A stretch of 64,000 bases of DNA from an unidentified bacterial endosymbiont (GTDB taxonomy: Bacteria > Pseudomonadota > Gammaproteobacteria > Enterobacterales > Enterobacteriaceae). Within the stretch, counting starts at the first letter, position 1. Every line of letters begins with the position of its first letter. Below are positions 1 to 9,830 of the stretch, piece after piece. A program made the position numbers and the translations under genes. The DNA is taken from positions 2,108,001 through 2,172,000 of the forward strand of contig NZ_OU963893.1 of assembly GCF_918797525.1 (NCBI RefSeq), given 5' to 3'. Under the pieces are notes generated by a model that worked only from the letters and a program-made list of their open reading frames with translations, did no database searches and was not told the origin of the DNA.

Positions 1-100
1 GTGGCCGATGGCAAGCCTTGAAACATCCGCATTGACGCTGCCGGAAATGCTGAGCCCTGGCCTGGATTTCACCCAGGGAGGTCGCCATGAAAGCGCGTGA
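1..100 (+). CDS. astD: succinylglutamate-semialdehyde dehydrogenase, C-terminal fragment
   Basis: Only the last 32 codons are inside the window; the reading frame runs from base 2 to a TGA at 98-100. The tail reads [18 protein letters not shown], as expected for the end of AstD, the NAD-dependent dehydrogenase that makes N-succinylglutamate in the arginine succinyltransferase (AST) pathway. It overlaps the start of astB by 14 bases, which fits translational coupling inside an astCADBE operon. The 5' part lies to the left of the window. Confidence 0.85.
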   Translation, partial: WPMASLETSALTLPEMLSPGLDFTQGGRHESA

Positions 101-1412
101 GGTGAACTTTGACGGGCTGGTAGGGCTGACGCATCACTATGCCGGGCTGTCGTTTGGTAATGAAGCCTCGACGAAGCACCGTTTTCAGGTATCGAACCCG
201 AAGCTGGCGGCGAAGCAGGGGTTGATGAAAATGAAGGCGCTATCGGACGCTGGTTTTGCGCAGGCGGTGATCCCGCCTCAGGAGCGTCCTAACGTGGCGG
301 TCCTGCGACAGCTGGGTTTTTGCGGCACGGATGAACAGGTGATTGAAAAAGCAGGTACCCAAACGCCACACCTGCTCTCTGCCGCAAGCTCCGCCTCTTC
401 TATGTGGGTGGCGAATGCGGCCACCGTTGCCCCGTCCGCCGATACGCTGGATGGCAAAGTCCATCTGACGGTCGCCAATCTGAATAATAAATTTCACCGA
501 GCGACCGAAGCGGACACCACCGAACGCGTGCTGCGCGCCATTTTCCGCAAAGAGAGCCATTTTGAGGTGCACCCGGCGTTGCCGCAGGTGGCGATGTTTG
601 GTGATGAGGGAGCCGCTAACCATAACCGCCTGGGAGGCGATTACGGTTCGCCCGGCGTGCAACTGTTTATTTACGGTCGTGAAGAGGGGGGGCACGCCGG
701 GCCAACCCGCTATCCGGCACGTCAGACGCTGGCGGCGAGCGAGGCGGTTGCGCGCCTGAACCAGGTTAATCCTTCCCAACTGATTTTCGCCCAACAAAAT
801 CCACGGGTGATTGATCGGGGCGTATTCCATAACGACGTTATTGCCGTCTCTAACCGGCAGGTTCTGTTTTGCCACGAGCAGGCATTTGCCCATCAGGAAA
901 AACTGCTCGCCACCCTGCACGAGCATGTGTCCGGGTTTACGCCCATTCAGGTGCCAACTGAAGCCGTCAGCGTGCAAGATGCAGTGGAAACCTATCTTTT
1001 CAACAGCCAACTGTTGAGCCGGGATGATGGCAGTATGATGCTGGTTCTGCCGCAGGAATCCCGACATCATGACGGTGTCTGGCGCTATCTCAGCGGGCTG
1101 CTGAAGGCCGATAACCCGATTGACGAACTCCGGGTATTTGACCTGCGCGAGAGTATGGCAAATGGCGGGGGGCCGGCCTGCTTGCGCTTGCGCGTGGTCT
1201 TAACACCGCGCGAAATGCAGGCGGTAAACCCAGCGGTAATGATGAACGAATCGCTGTTTACTACGCTGAATGACTGGGTAGATCGCTACTATCGCGACAG
1301 ATTAATGCAGGCCGATCTCGTTGACCCGCAGTTGCTGCGTGAAGGCCGTGAAGCGCTGGATGCGCTAACGGCTATCCTGCAACTGGGATCGGTTTACCCG
1401 TTCCAGCGCTAA
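87..1412 (+). CDS. astB: N-succinylarginine dihydrolase
   Basis: AstB hydrolyses N2-succinylarginine to N2-succinylornithine, CO2 and ammonia, the second step of AST arginine catabolism; it is cytosolic. The protein is 441 residues, close to the roughly 447 of E. coli AstB. The Glu-His-Cys catalytic residues known for the family (E174, H248, C365) fall at exactly these positions: GAG at 606-608, CAT at 828-830, and TGC at 1179-1181 within GGGPACLRL. The start follows a GGGAGG ribosome-binding site that lies inside the end of astD. It is the fourth gene of the operon, with astE 10 bases downstream. Confidence 0.95.
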   Translation: MKAREVNFDGLVGLTHHYAGLSFGNEASTKHRFQVSNPKLAAKQGLMKMKALSDAGFAQAVIPPQERPNVAVLRQLGFCGTDEQVIEKAGTQTPHLLSAASSASSMWVANAATVAPSADTLDGKVHLTVANLNNKFHRATEADTTERVLRAIFRKESHFEVHPALPQVAMFGDEGAANHNRLGGDYGSPGVQLFIYGREEGGHAGPTRYPARQTLAASEAVARLNQVNPSQLIFAQQNPRVIDRGVFHNDVIAVSNRQVLFCHEQAFAHQEKLLATLHEHVSGFTPIQVPTEAVSVQDAVETYLFNSQLLSRDDGSMMLVLPQESRHHDGVWRYLSGLLKADNPIDELRVFDLRESMANGGGPACLRLRVVLTPREMQAVNPAVMMNESLFTTLNDWVDRYYRDRLMQADLVDPQLLREGREALDALTAILQLGSVYPFQR

Positions 1413-1422
1413 AGGAGAAGAT

Positions 1423-2388
1423 ATGGAACATTTTCTGACGCTGACGCTGGCGGACGAAACGCCCGAACAACGTGAGGGGGAAGGCCCCTCGTTCCACTGG
1501 CGGTGGCTGGGACGCGGCGTACTCGAACTGACGCCTTACGCTCAGGGCGAGCTGTCCCTGCTGCTTTCATGCGGTATTCACGGTAACGAAACGGCGCCTG
1601 TTGAGATTGTCGACCAGCTGCTGCGCGAGTTATCCCGCGGTGACATCAGCCTGCAGTGCCGTATGCTGGTGGTGTTCGGTAATCCGCCAGCGCTTGCGCA
1701 AAACAAGCGCTATTTACTGAATGATATCAACCGTATGTTCGGTGGGCGGTGGGCGCAGTTCCCACCGGGGGGGGAGACGATGCGGGCGCAGTGGCTGGAG
1801 GCGGCTGTGACCACTTTCTTTACCGCTGCAGGGGGGGCGCGCTGGCATCTCGATCTGCATACGGCGATCCGTACGTCATACCACGTGCGCTTTGGCGTGT
1901 TGCCGCAGCGTAATCAGCCGTGGGATGAATCCTTCCTGAGCTGGCTGGGCGATGCAGGGCTGGAGGCACTGGTCTTTCATCAGTCGCCAGGCGGAACATT
2001 TACCCATTTTACCGGTGAGACGTTTGGCGCACTAGCCTGCACGCTGGAACTGGGTAAGGCGCTGCCGTTTGGGCAGAACGACCTCACGCGGTTTGCGCCA
2101 ACGCATCACGCTGTACAGGCTTTACTGGGGGGCGCGACGCCAGAGCACGCGCATAATTCGGTCGTGCGTTATCGGGTCGTACAACAGATCACGCGGCGCA
2201 GCGAGGCGTTTCATCTTCATATGGCCGCCCACACGCTAAACTTCACCCCGTTTCGCAAAGGCGTGCTGCTGGCTGAGGACGGTGACGAGCGCTATGAAGT
2301 ACAACGCACCACGGAGTATGTTTTATTCCCCAATCCCTCAGTGGCCTTCGGTCTGCGAGCCGGACTGATGCTGGAAAAGTTGTCATGA
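1423..2388 (+). CDS. astE: succinylglutamate desuccinylase
   Basis: AstE performs the last AST step, splitting N-succinylglutamate into glutamate and succinate; it is a zinc enzyme of the AstE/aspartoacylase branch of the M14 carboxypeptidase-like fold. The 321-residue product shows the expected zinc-binding elements: GIHGNE (H53 and E56) and the later HLDLHT (H146). A glutamate in TLELGK is the likely catalytic base. The start has an AAGGAGAAG ribosome-binding site. It is the last gene of the operon and is followed by a hairpin with a T-run. A G8 run (1768-1775) is read through in frame. Confidence 0.95.
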   Translation: MEHFLTLTLADETPEQREGEGPSFHWRWLGRGVLELTPYAQGELSLLLSCGIHGNETAPVEIVDQLLRELSRGDISLQCRMLVVFGNPPALAQNKRYLLNDINRMFGGRWAQFPPGGETMRAQWLEAAVTTFFTAAGGARWHLDLHTAIRTSYHVRFGVLPQRNQPWDESFLSWLGDAGLEALVFHQSPGGTFTHFTGETFGALACTLELGKALPFGQNDLTRFAPTHHAVQALLGGATPEHAHNSVVRYRVVQQITRRSEAFHLHMAAHTLNFTPFRKGVLLAEDGDERYEVQRTTEYVLFPNPSVAFGLRAGLMLEKLS

Positions 2389-2393
2389 TTGTA

Positions 2394-2428
2394 TCCCCTC
2401 TCATTTTGCGAGGGGAAAATATTTTTTT
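2394..2428 (+). terminator. Rho-independent terminator after astE
   Basis: A 7-bp stem (TCCCCTC with GAGGGGA, 9-nt loop) is followed by a T-rich tract at 2422-2428. It begins 5 bases after the astE stop and closes the ast operon. Confidence 0.65.
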
Positions 2429-2717
2429 AGCTATGAAGACGATCACGTTTATTTTGCGGAATATTCCTGGATAATTGCTTTATTTATAATCGCTGTCTGG
2501 TTATACTCCTTCATAATCTCTTTAAAATCAGTATATTGTGTATTCTTGTTTCAACTCTCCATCTTTTTTCCTTAATTCCTCCATATTTGGTGATAAATTG
2601 TTTTTAACACTTTCATTGTTTTACCGTTACTCTGAATAATTGACGATAAACCCCGTAAAGTTAATCTCGTCAACACGGCATAGCGCCGAAGAATAACTGA
2701 AAGTAAGGAAATAAATT
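2429..2717. other. AT-rich intergenic region with the spy promoter
   Basis: This gap between the ast terminator and spy holds no convincing reading frame. It is strongly AT-rich. A pair of CpxR-like half sites (GATAA, five bases, GTAAA) lies at 2645-2659, close upstream of spy. Spy is known to be induced by the Cpx and Bae envelope-stress systems. The site match is by eye only. Confidence 0.4.
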
Positions 2718-3200
2718 ATGCGTAAGTTAACTGCACTGTTTGTTGCTTCTACCCTGGCTCTGGGCGCTACCAGCACGGCGTTCGCCGCAGATACCGCGAC
2801 TGCTGCCCCAGCCGAAGGTAAAATGATGCATCATAAAGGTAAACCGGGTATGCACCACGACATGATGTTTAAAGGCCTGAACCTGACCGATGCGCAGAAG
2901 CAGCAGGTTCGCGACATCATGAAAAGCCAGCGTGACCAGATGAAACGTCCGCCGCTGGAAGAACGCCGCGCGATGCATGACATTATCGCCAGCGACAGCT
3001 TCGATAAAGCCAAAGCCGAAGCGCAGATCGACAAAATGGCTGAGCAGCACAAGGCCGGTATGCTGGCTCGCATGGAAACCCAGAACAAGATTTACAACAT
3101 TCTGACCCCGGAACAGAAAAAGCAGTTTAATGCCAATTTTGAGAAGCGTCTGACAGAACGGCCAGCGCCAGAAGGTAAAATGCCTGCACCAACCGAATAA
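2718..3200 (+). CDS. spy: periplasmic ATP-independent chaperone Spy
   Basis: Spy is a cradle-shaped periplasmic chaperone that protects unfolded proteins under envelope stress. The 160-residue product begins with a Sec signal peptide (residues 1-23, ending AFA before ADTA). The mature part is highly charged and helical, rich in Met, His and Lys, with two LTxxQ-type motifs characteristic of the Spy/CpxP family (LTDAQKQQ and LTPEQKKQ). The length matches E. coli Spy (161 residues). A TAAGGA ribosome-binding site precedes the ATG. The gene stands alone with its own terminator; regulation by CpxR/BaeR is known for the family and supported here only by one half-site pair. Confidence 0.93.
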   Translation: MRKLTALFVASTLALGATSTAFAADTATAAPAEGKMMHHKGKPGMHHDMMFKGLNLTDAQKQQVRDIMKSQRDQMKRPPLEERRAMHDIIASDSFDKAKAEAQIDKMAEQHKAGMLARMETQNKIYNILTPEQKKQFNANFEKRLTERPAPEGKMPAPTE

Positions 3201-3218
3201 TCGGTTTACCTTCTAAAG

Positions 3219-3276
3219 ACCGTCGGGATCCTGTCCACAATAGCGTAAACGCTGTGGGCAAGACCGGCGGTTTTTT
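3219..3276 (+). terminator. terminator after spy
   Basis: An outer 8-bp stem (ACCGTCGG with CCGGCGGT, one G-U pair) encloses an inner hairpin (AGCG, TAAA loop, CGCT) and is followed directly by six T residues at 3271-3276. It is a strong branched terminator 18 bases after the spy stop. Confidence 0.8.
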
Positions 3277-3485
3277 CTTTCCACTCCTCCCCCCCCCCCT
3301 TATCTGCCTTCACCGGCGCGGCTTTGTCCCGCGAATGGCACTAAGAATAGTGAGCCGTGTCAGGATGTTATAATTTTTATTTCCGACCGGTTAAGGCCTG
3401 CCCGCTTTGCTGCCGATAACAGCTCTGTAACCCAACGATAGCGATATCTTTGCCCTGGCGCATGTTGCGCCTTTCAGGAGTGGTG

Positions 3486-4043
3486 ATGGAGTTTTTTGAT
3501 ATCCGTAAAATGCCGGTAAGCCTCTGGCGTAATGGTGCTGGCGAGACGCGTAAGATTTGTTGTTTTCCCCCGGCGACGCGCGATTTTTCGTGGCGCGCCA
3601 GTATTGCGTCCATTGCCAGTAATGGAGAGTTCTCGTCTTTTCCGGGGGTGGAGCGGGTTATCACGCTGCTGGAAGGGAGAGAAGTGATGCTGGATGCGGG
3701 GCCGGCATTTTGCCATACATTAACGCATCATCAGCCTTACCGTTTTACTGGCGAACTGTCAGTGAAGGCGTTGCTCACGGAAGGCCAGATGTCAATGGAC
3801 TTCAACATCATAACCCGACGGGAACACTGTCAGGCTAACGTGCGCGTCGCCGAGCGGACCTTCACGACGTTCGCTTCACGCGGTGGAGTGGTCTTGGTGT
3901 TGAGTGGTGTTTGGCAACTCGGCGAAAAATTGCTCACCGCCGACCAGGGCGCCAGTTGGGAGGAGGGAACCCATACCCTCCGTTTGCTGGAATCGAAAGG
4001 CGCGCTGTTGTTTAGCGAGATTATCTGGCAGCCGGGTCACTGA
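3486..4043 (+). CDS. ves: Ves/HutD-family protein
   Basis: Ves is a small cupin-like protein of the HutD family reported in E. coli as cold- and stress-related; its molecular function is not established. The product is 185 residues from ATG 3486, beginning [20 protein letters not shown], and matches the E. coli protein closely over its length. I prefer this start to an upstream in-frame ATG at 3450 because CAGGAG lies five bases before it and the family begins here. Its 3' end overlaps the 3' end of the convergent cho gene by 23 bases. Confidence 0.88.
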   Translation: MEFFDIRKMPVSLWRNGAGETRKICCFPPATRDFSWRASIASIASNGEFSSFPGVERVITLLEGREVMLDAGPAFCHTLTHHQPYRFTGELSVKALLTEGQMSMDFNIITRREHCQANVRVAERTFTTFASRGGVVLVLSGVWQLGEKLLTADQGASWEEGTHTLRLLESKGALLFSEIIWQPGH

Positions 4044-4899
4044 GCAAAATGACCTCAAACTTACCGGTGAGCACGGGTTTACAGAGAATTTTGTAGCCAT
4101 CATGGTCGAACCCGGCGGGGGTGCGTAGCAAGCTGGCAGCGTCGTTAAGATTGTCGACCGCGCCAAGCCAAAGCCAGTTATGGATGATGTGATATTGTGT
4201 CATCACATCGCCCACCTCTTTGAGCGCCACGGCACCCTCCCACGGCCAGCAGTTAACGCTGATGGCCACCAGCCCCTCAAGTAGACGGGCCTGATGCGCC
4301 TCAACGCTCTCTTTATTGCAGCAAGCACCCGCACATCGCTTCAGGGCGAAACGGAAACAGGCGCGCCCGCGGGTGGTAGCTTCGAGGCCCAACAGGCTGT
4401 AGCAAAGCTGTAAATCATCAGCCAGGGTTTGCAGGCTTTGCAGGGCGGTGCGTTTGTTGGCGAACAGACCATAGAGGTTCGGCGCATGGGAGAAATCGAT
4501 TTCGCGTGCGTATACCACCTGCGGCTTACCGGCGGTAATTTGCAATGAACAAAGCTGACGATTGCGGCGCAGTCGCTTGTTAAACAGCGGTTGCTGCTCT
4601 TTTATTAACCGGGCTTCGAGCAATAACGCGCCCATCTCTCCCGCTGTTGGATACCAGGTGATACGCCGCGACTGGCGCAGCATTGCGGCTTCATCCGCCG
4701 TGCGCAAATGGGACAACACCCGACTGCGTATATTGATGCTTTTGCCGATATAAAGCGGCAAGGTGTCGCTCTCACCGTGAAAGATATACACTCCCGGCTG
4801 TTTTGGCAGGGCCTCAAGCCAGGGGCGCAGATGTTCGGGATACTCATAGATTGCCGCCGCTTCAAATTCAAGACGCGGGGCGGATTGACGCCTGCTCAC
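4021..4899 (-). CDS. cho: excinuclease Cho (UvrC-like endonuclease)
   Basis: Cho is a homologue of the N-terminal half of UvrC that makes the 3' incision in UvrAB-dependent nucleotide excision repair, used on bulky lesions. The GIY-YIG nuclease domain is near the N-terminus (PGVYIFHGE, then LPLYIGKS), followed by the UvrC-type region [19 protein letters not shown] chose the GTG at 4899, giving 292 residues against 295 in E. coli; it aligns exactly with the E. coli N-terminus and has GGAG seven bases upstream. An ATG at 4911 abuts the LexA box with no ribosome-binding site. A LexA box immediately upstream indicates SOS control. Confidence 0.9.
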   Translation of the reverse strand: MSRRQSAPRLEFEAAAIYEYPEHLRPWLEALPKQPGVYIFHGESDTLPLYIGKSINIRSRVLSHLRTADEAAMLRQSRRITWYPTAGEMGALLLEARLIKEQQPLFNKRLRRNRQLCSLQITAGKPQVVYAREIDFSHAPNLYGLFANKRTALQSLQTLADDLQLCYSLLGLEATTRGRACFRFALKRCAGACCNKESVEAHQARLLEGLVAISVNCWPWEGAVALKEVGDVMTQYHIIHNWLWLGAVDNLNDAASLLRTPAGFDHDGYKILCKPVLTGKFEVILLSDPAAR

Positions 4900-4912
4900 A
4901 CATTGCTCCATG

Positions 4913-4932
4913 TACTGTTCAGGTATACAGTG
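4913..4932 (-). promoter_or_regulatory. LexA box of cho
   Basis: The sequence TACTGTTCAGGTATACAGTG contains a perfect CTGT, eight bases, ACAG core (4915-4930), the canonical LexA operator. It ends about 14 bases before the chosen GTG start, so LexA would block initiation directly. Cho is a known SOS gene. Confidence 0.88.
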
Positions 4933-5044
4933 TAACAGGTGTTCGCTGGTTAAAAAAGAGGCTGGAAGGTTACGCGTGTTCAGCCTGCACATAGTCTGGC
5001 CCGGCAAGCGACACGTCGCCGGGCATACCGGGCATAGAGTTGAG

Positions 5045-5872
5045 CTATTTTTTCCAGAAGTCATCGAACACCGTGATCGGCGTGCGACGCTTGTGCTCGG
5101 TTTTCAGATACCAGCCTTCGATAATCTTCGCCGTACTTTCATCCAGCTTTTTGCCTTCGAGATAATCATCTATGTTGTCATAGGTAACGCCCAGGGCGGC
5201 TTCATCCGGCAGGGAAGGGCGATCGTCTTCCAGGTCGGCCGTCGGGGCTTTCTGATAAAGATGCGCCGGGCAGCCTAAAGCGGCCAGCAGTTGTTTGCCC
5301 TGCCGCTTGTTCAGGCGGAAGATCGGGTTAATGTCGGTGCCGCCATCGCCATATTTGGTAAAGAAGCCGGTAAGAGCTTCCGCGGCGTGATCGGTACCCA
5401 CCACAAGTCCGTTGTTCATGCCCGCGATGCTGTACTGCGCTTTCATTCGTTCGCGCGCTTTTTCATTCCCGCGGACAAAATCGCTTAGCTCAATGCCGGC
5501 TTCGCGCAGCGCCTGCTCGCTTGCCAGCACTGAACCTTTGATGTTCACGGTGAGGACACGGTCAGGCTGAATAAAGGCGATGGCGTCCTGGCAATCCTGT
5601 TCGTCTGCCTGTACGCCATAAGGCAGGCGAACGGCGATAAACTGCAGGGCGCTATCGCCCGTCTCCTGGCGCAACTCTGTTATCGCCATTTGACACAGTT
5701 TGCCGGTCAGCGTGGAGTCCTGTCCTCCGCTAATGCCGAGCACCAGCGATTTCAGGAAGGCGTTGGTTTTCAGGTAAGATTTTAGAAAATCAACGCTTCG
5801 GCGGATCTCTTCATTCGCGTCTACTGCAGGCTTAGCGCCCAGTGCCTGAATAATGTCTTGTTGCAGAGCCAT
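5045..5872 (-). CDS. nadE: ammonia-dependent NAD(+) synthetase
   Basis: NadE amidates nicotinic acid adenine dinucleotide to NAD using ATP and ammonia, the last step of NAD synthesis. The 275-residue product has exactly the E. coli length and carries the ATP-pyrophosphatase P-loop [10 protein letters not shown] near residues 45-54. It lacks a nitrilase-type glutaminase domain, so it is the ammonia-dependent form. A GGGAGGG ribosome-binding site precedes the ATG. It is transcribed alone, towards cho, and is divergent from osmE. Confidence 0.95.
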   Translation of the reverse strand: MALQQDIIQALGAKPAVDANEEIRRSVDFLKSYLKTNAFLKSLVLGISGGQDSTLTGKLCQMAITELRQETGDSALQFIAVRLPYGVQADEQDCQDAIAFIQPDRVLTVNIKGSVLASEQALREAGIELSDFVRGNEKARERMKAQYSIAGMNNGLVVGTDHAAEALTGFFTKYGDGGTDINPIFRLNKRQGKQLLAALGCPAHLYQKAPTADLEDDRPSLPDEAALGVTYDNIDDYLEGKKLDESTAKIIEGWYLKTEHKRRTPITVFDDFWKK

Positions 5873-6093
5873 TACGCCCTCCCTCTACAGAATATGTGAT
5901 TTGTTAAAACTAACCCTTTAAACGGTAAACGACAAGGTTCACCGTCCTGAGTGCGCATTTTTACCGTCTTCTGCTGGCTTATCGTTGTTTTATTAGATTT
6001 TTCCGAAATTCCTCTGGCGTAACTCGCAAAGTTGAACAATCCCGGTTTTTATCCCATGCTTAGATAACACGCTGATAAACAAGAGGACGGAAT

Positions 6094-6438
6094 ATGAACA
6101 AGAACGTAGCAGGAATTTTAAGCGCAGCGGCGGTTCTGACTATGCTGGCAGGATGTACGGCTTACGATCGCACTAAAGATCAGTTCACACAGCCCGTGGT
6201 TAAAGATGTCAAAAAAGGGATGACGCGTTCGCAGGTTGCGGCGATTGCCGGGAAACCGTCTTCTGAAGTGACCATGATCCACGCGAAGGGTACCTGTCAG
6301 ACCTATATTCTGGGTCAACGGGATGGTAAGGCTGAGACCTATTTTGTTGCCCTGGATGAAACCGGGCGCGTCATGAACTCAGGTTACCAGACCTGTGCCG
6401 AATACGACACCGATCCGCAGGCCCCTAAGGCTCAATAA
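6094..6438 (+). CDS. osmE: osmotically inducible lipoprotein OsmE
   Basis: OsmE is a small outer-membrane-type lipoprotein of the SmpA/OmlA (BamE-like) fold, known to be induced by high osmolarity and in stationary phase. The product is 114 residues with a lipoprotein signal peptide ending LAGC, so C21 would be lipidated. The mature part has the fold's KGMTRSQV segment. An AAGAGGA ribosome-binding site precedes the ATG and a strong terminator follows. It stands alone between nadE and the chb operon. Confidence 0.93.
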   Translation: MNKNVAGILSAAAVLTMLAGCTAYDRTKDQFTQPVVKDVKKGMTRSQVAAIAGKPSSEVTMIHAKGTCQTYILGQRDGKAETYFVALDETGRVMNSGYQTCAEYDTDPQAPKAQ

Positions 6439-6463
6439 CCTTATTTGCCTGAAGATGCTAACT

Positions 6464-6487
6464 AACCGGCCTTGTGGCCGGTTTTTT
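6464..6487 (+). terminator. terminator after osmE
   Basis: A perfect 8-bp stem, AACCGGCC and GGCCGGTT with a TTGT loop, runs into a T6 tract. It separates osmE from the chb promoter region. Confidence 0.9.
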
Positions 6488-6503
6488 ATGCAGATGTAAA
6501 TCT

Positions 6504-6525
6504 TATTTATTTGCGCGAATTATTT
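6504..6525 (+). promoter_or_regulatory. NagC-like operator of the chb operon
   Basis: The segment TATTTATTTGCGCGAATTAT has the AT-flanked TTGCGCGAA centre typical of NagC operators. The E. coli chb operon is repressed by NagC and also controlled by ChbR. The distance to chbB (about 200 bases) fits an upstream operator of a looped pair; a second possible NagC-like stretch lies near 6570-6600 but is too weak to call. Confidence 0.6.
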
Positions 6526-6530
6526 GCCCG

Positions 6531-6550
6531 AAATGTGAAGGTAATCAACT
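6531..6550 (+). promoter_or_regulatory. CRP-like site upstream of chbB
   Basis: AAATGTGAAGGTAATCAACT carries a perfect TGTGA left half and a partial right half (TCAAC) with the correct six-base spacer. CRP activation of chb is established in E. coli. The match is by eye only. Confidence 0.55.
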
Positions 6551-6717
6551 CGCCAGGTCAATGAGAGACAATTTTACTCTATCCAGAATTATCTCCTCTC
6601 TATACCATTGCGTATACTCATGCCAAAGATAATCAACACTAAGCACACTACCTGCCAGCCAGGAGAGCAAGTCGAGTGGTGGACGTCGGCAGGGAGTCAT
6701 ACATGAGGGAAATGACT

Positions 6718-7035
6718 ATGGAAAAGAAACATATCTATCTGTTCTGCTCAGCGGGCATGTCAACATCGCTTTTGGTGTCAAAAATGCGCGCTCAGGCCGA
6801 AAAGTATGAAGTACCTGTGGTGATTGAAGCGTTTCCTGAAACGCTGGCGGGCGAAAAAGGCCAGGCAGCCGATGTCGTCTTACTGGGGCCTCAAATTGCT
6901 TATATGTTGCCGGAAATTCAACGTCTGTTACCGAATAAACCTGTCGAAGTAATTGACTCGGGCCTGTACGGCAAGATCGATGGTTTGGGTGTACTGAAAG
7001 CTGCTGTTGCGGCAATTAAAAAAGCTGCTAATTAA
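6718..7035 (+). CDS. chbB: PTS N,N'-diacetylchitobiose IIB component
   Basis: ChbB is the IIB domain of the phosphotransferase system that imports and phosphorylates N,N'-diacetylchitobiose. The phosphorylated cysteine is C10 in [14 protein letters not shown], the P-loop-like signature of lactose/cellobiose-family IIB proteins. The product is 105 residues and nearly identical to E. coli ChbB. I start at ATG 6718, not the in-frame upstream 6676 or 6703 codons, because the E. coli protein begins MEKKHIYLF and GAGGGA precedes it. It is the first gene of chbBCARFG; NagC-like and CRP-like sites lie upstream. Confidence 0.95.
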   Translation: MEKKHIYLFCSAGMSTSLLVSKMRAQAEKYEVPVVIEAFPETLAGEKGQAADVVLLGPQIAYMLPEIQRLLPNKPVEVIDSGLYGKIDGLGVLKAAVAAIKKAAN

Positions 7036-7118
7036 TTTTTTATTATTTTTCCCGTCAAAGAGTTATTTCATACACACTACGCCGTAATCTAAGTTGCGGC
7101 ATTTAAGGGTATTTACCT

Positions 7119-8477
7119 ATGAGTAAAGTTATCGCTTCACTTGAAAAGGTACTCCTTCCTTTTGCTGTTAAAATAGGAAAGCAGCCACACGTCAATGCCA
7201 TCAAAAACGGGTTTATTAAATTAATGCCGTTGACGCTGGCAGGGGCCATGTTCGTTTTAATTAACAACGTTTTTCTGAGCTTTGGTGAAGGATCTTTTTT
7301 TTATTCATTAGGCATTCGGTTAGATGCTTCCACGATTGAAACCCTTAACGGCCTTAAGGCCATTGGCGGCAATGTCTACAACGGTACGTTGGGGATTATG
7401 TCGTTGATGGCGCCTTTCTTTATTGGGATGGCGCTTGCAGAAGAGCGTAAAGTGGATCCGCTGGCGGCAGGTTTATTGTCCATTGCCGCCTTTATGACCG
7501 TCACACCATACAGCGTAGGTGAGGCATATGCTGTAGGCGCTAACTGGCTTGGCGGGGCAAACATTATTTCCGGTATTATTATCGGACTGGTGGTTGCCGA
7601 AATGTTCACCTTTATTATTCGCCGCAACTGGGTGATACGTTTACCGGATAGCGTTCCAGAATCGGTTTCGCGTTCCTTTTCCGCATTGATTCCAGGCTTT
7701 ATTATTCTCTCTATCATGGGGATTGTTGCCTGGGCGCTCGCTCACTGGGGGACAAATTTCCACCAGATTATCATGGACTCTATCTCTACGCCGCTGGCGT
7801 CTATGGGGGGCGTGGTCGGTTGGGCGTATGTCATTTTCACCTCCCTGCTGTGGTTCTTCGGCGTGCATGGCTCCCTGGCGCTGGCGGCGCTGGACAGCGG
7901 TATCATGACCCCGTGGGCACTGGAAAACGTGGCAATTTACCAGCAGTACGGCTCTGTTGATGCGGCGCTGGCAGCGGGTAAAACTTTCCATGTATGGGCG
8001 AAGCCGATGCTGGACTCCTACATCTTCCTGGGGGGGACCGGCGCGACGCTGGGTCTGCTTATCGCGATCTTTATTGTCTCCCGCCGCGCTGATTATCGTC
8101 AGGTTGCGAAACTGGCATTGCCCTCAGGCATCTTCCAGATTAACGAACCGATTCTGTTCGGTCTGCCAATCATCATGAACCCGGTAATGTTCATTCCTTT
8201 CATCCTGGTTCAACCGCTGCTGGCTGCAATCACCCTGACGGCGTATTACCTGGGGATTATCCCGCCAATCACCAACATTGCGCCGTGGACAATGCCGGCT
8301 GGGCTGGGGGCGTTCTTTAACACCAACGGTAGCGTTGCTGCCTTCGTGCTGGCGCTGTTCAACCTCGGGATTGCCACACTGCTCTATATGCCATTCGTGG
8401 CGATAGCAAACAAAGCCGCAACCATTATCGAAGAAGAAGAGAGCGAAGAGGATATCGCCCTGTCACTGAAATTCTAG
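7119..8477 (+). CDS. chbC: PTS N,N'-diacetylchitobiose IIC component
   Basis: ChbC is the membrane channel of the chitobiose PTS, translocating the disaccharide for phosphorylation by ChbB. The 452-residue protein has about ten hydrophobic segments and the cellobiose-family IIC motif region [15 protein letters not shown] near residues 338-352, which is part of the substrate-binding site. It has the expected length. It follows chbB after 83 bases and precedes chbA after a short gap with a hairpin. Confidence 0.95.
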   Translation: MSKVIASLEKVLLPFAVKIGKQPHVNAIKNGFIKLMPLTLAGAMFVLINNVFLSFGEGSFFYSLGIRLDASTIETLNGLKAIGGNVYNGTLGIMSLMAPFFIGMALAEERKVDPLAAGLLSIAAFMTVTPYSVGEAYAVGANWLGGANIISGIIIGLVVAEMFTFIIRRNWVIRLPDSVPESVSRSFSALIPGFIILSIMGIVAWALAHWGTNFHQIIMDSISTPLASMGGVVGWAYVIFTSLLWFFGVHGSLALAALDSGIMTPWALENVAIYQQYGSVDAALAAGKTFHVWAKPMLDSYIFLGGTGATLGLLIAIFIVSRRADYRQVAKLALPSGIFQINEPILFGLPIIMNPVMFIPFILVQPLLAAITLTAYYLGIIPPITNIAPWTMPAGLGAFFNTNGSVAAFVLALFNLGIATLLYMPFVAIANKAATIIEEEESEEDIALSLKF

Positions 8478-8485
8478 GATGAACC

Positions 8486-8504
8486 GGCGCGGGTATCCCG
8501 CGCC
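8486..8504 (+). other. intercistronic GC hairpin between chbC and chbA
   Basis: A perfect 8-bp stem, GGCGCGGG and CCCGCGCC, has a 3-nt loop. No T-run follows and the chbA ribosome-binding site AAGGAG begins six bases later. This suggests an mRNA stability or differential-expression element and not a terminator. Confidence 0.7.
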
Positions 8505-8523
8505 CGCTAAAAGGAGCTATAAG

Positions 8524-8871
8524 ATGTTAGATTTAGACAGTATCGTTGCTGAAGAAAGCGCAGAGAACGATCTCGAAGAAGTGGTCATGGGCCTTATCAT
8601 CAACTCAGGACAAGCACGCAGCCTGGCGTATGCCGCACTTAAACAGGCTAAGCTTGGTGATTTCGCCGCCGCAAAGACTATGATGGATCAGTCCCGTATG
8701 GCACTGAATGAAGCGCATCTTGTGCAGACGAAGCTGATTGAAGGCGACCAGGGGGAAGGGAAGATGAAGATGAGTCTGGTGCTGGTTCACGCGCAGGATC
8801 ACCTGATGACGTCGATGCTGGCACGCGAGCTGGTGGCGGAGTTAATTGAGCTTCACGAGAAAATGCAGTAA
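8524..8871 (+). CDS. chbA: PTS N,N'-diacetylchitobiose IIA component
   Basis: ChbA passes phosphate from HPr to ChbB. It is an all-helical, trimeric lactose/cellobiose-family IIA protein; the phosphorylated histidine is in LVLVHAQDHLM. The product is 115 residues (E. coli 116), with its divergent part confined to the first 16 residues. The ATG at 8524 follows AAGGAG at 8510-8515 and matches the family start, so an in-frame ATG at 8479 directly after chbC is not used here. It is the third gene of the operon. Confidence 0.95.
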   Translation: MLDLDSIVAEESAENDLEEVVMGLIINSGQARSLAYAALKQAKLGDFAAAKTMMDQSRMALNEAHLVQTKLIEGDQGEGKMKMSLVLVHAQDHLMTSMLARELVAELIELHEKMQ

Positions 8872-8901
8872 ATCCAGATAGCGCAGCAGGAGGTCAGCAC
8901 G

Positions 8902-9720
8902 ATGGAAATTAAAACGGCATTTGAACAGCTACTGTTTAACGGCAAGAATTTTCACGTGGTTATTTACAACAAAACGGAGAGCGCCAGCGGTCTGCATCAG
9001 CATGACTACCTGGAGTACACGATTGTTCTGACTGGCCGCTACTATCAGGAAATTAACGGTAAACGGGTCCTGCTTGAGCGTGGAGATTTTGTCTTCCTGC
9101 CGATGGGATCCTATCACCAGAGTTTTTATGAATTTGGCGCCACCCGCATCCTCAACGTTGGCATCAGTAAACGTTTCTTTGAGAAACACTACCTGCCGCT
9201 GTTACCGTTCTGTTTTGTTGCGTCGCAGGTCTATCACGTCAAAAACGAGTTTATGACCTGGATTGAAACGGTGATTGCATCGCTTAACTTCCGTGACAAT
9301 GAGTTCGATGAATTTATTGAAACCGTGACGTTCTATGTGATGAACCGTCTTCGTCACTATCGCGAAGAGCAGCAGGTGACTGACGATATTCCGCAGTGGC
9401 TGCGCGGCACGGTGGAAATGATGCACGATAAATGTCAGTTTAGCGACAATGCGCTGGAAAATATGGTGGCGCTGTCCGGTAAATCTCAGGAATACCTAAC
9501 CCGTGCCACCCAGCGTTATTTTCGTAAAACACCGGTGCAAATTATTAATGAAATCCGCATTAATTTTGCCAAAAAACAGCTGGAAATAACCAATTACTCT
9601 GTAACCGATATCGCCTATGAGTCAGGTTACAGTAGCCCCAGCCTGTTTATTAAAACCTTTAAAAAATTTACTTCATTTACACCGAGCAGGTACCGTAAGA
9701 ATTTGACGGTAATTAATTAA
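8902..9720 (+). CDS. chbR: AraC-family regulator of the chb operon
   Basis: ChbR is the dual transcriptional regulator of the chitobiose operon: it represses without substrate and activates when chitobiose is present. The 272-residue protein has an N-terminal cupin sensor ([25 protein letters not shown]) and a C-terminal AraC-type pair of helix-turn-helix motifs (ending [20 protein letters not shown]). It is slightly shorter than E. coli ChbR (280) at the N-terminus. An AGGAGG ribosome-binding site supports the start. It sits inside the operon it controls. Confidence 0.93.
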   Translation: MEIKTAFEQLLFNGKNFHVVIYNKTESASGLHQHDYLEYTIVLTGRYYQEINGKRVLLERGDFVFLPMGSYHQSFYEFGATRILNVGISKRFFEKHYLPLLPFCFVASQVYHVKNEFMTWIETVIASLNFRDNEFDEFIETVTFYVMNRLRHYREEQQVTDDIPQWLRGTVEMMHDKCQFSDNALENMVALSGKSQEYLTRATQRYFRKTPVQIINEIRINFAKKQLEITNYSVTDIAYESGYSSPSLFIKTFKKFTSFTPSRYRKNLTVIN

Positions 9721-9830
9721 CACTCGACGGTTTTAGCCGTCACGAATATTGACGTAAGCGCTTGCCCAAATAGCGGGAAGAGCACGCTATACTTTGCAGG
9801 CGGTTACCCTGATACGCTAAGGGAGAAATT

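Noticed and set aside
240..1070. Long open frame on the minus strand opposite astB
   Set aside because: It is a shadow of astB, has no family resemblance and lies wholly inside a well-supported gene.
1768..1775. G8 run in astE as a possible frameshift
   Set aside because: The reading frame continues correctly on both sides and the protein has normal length.
3377..3716. Minus-strand frames opposite the start of ves
   Set aside because: They overlap ves in antisense without any family features.
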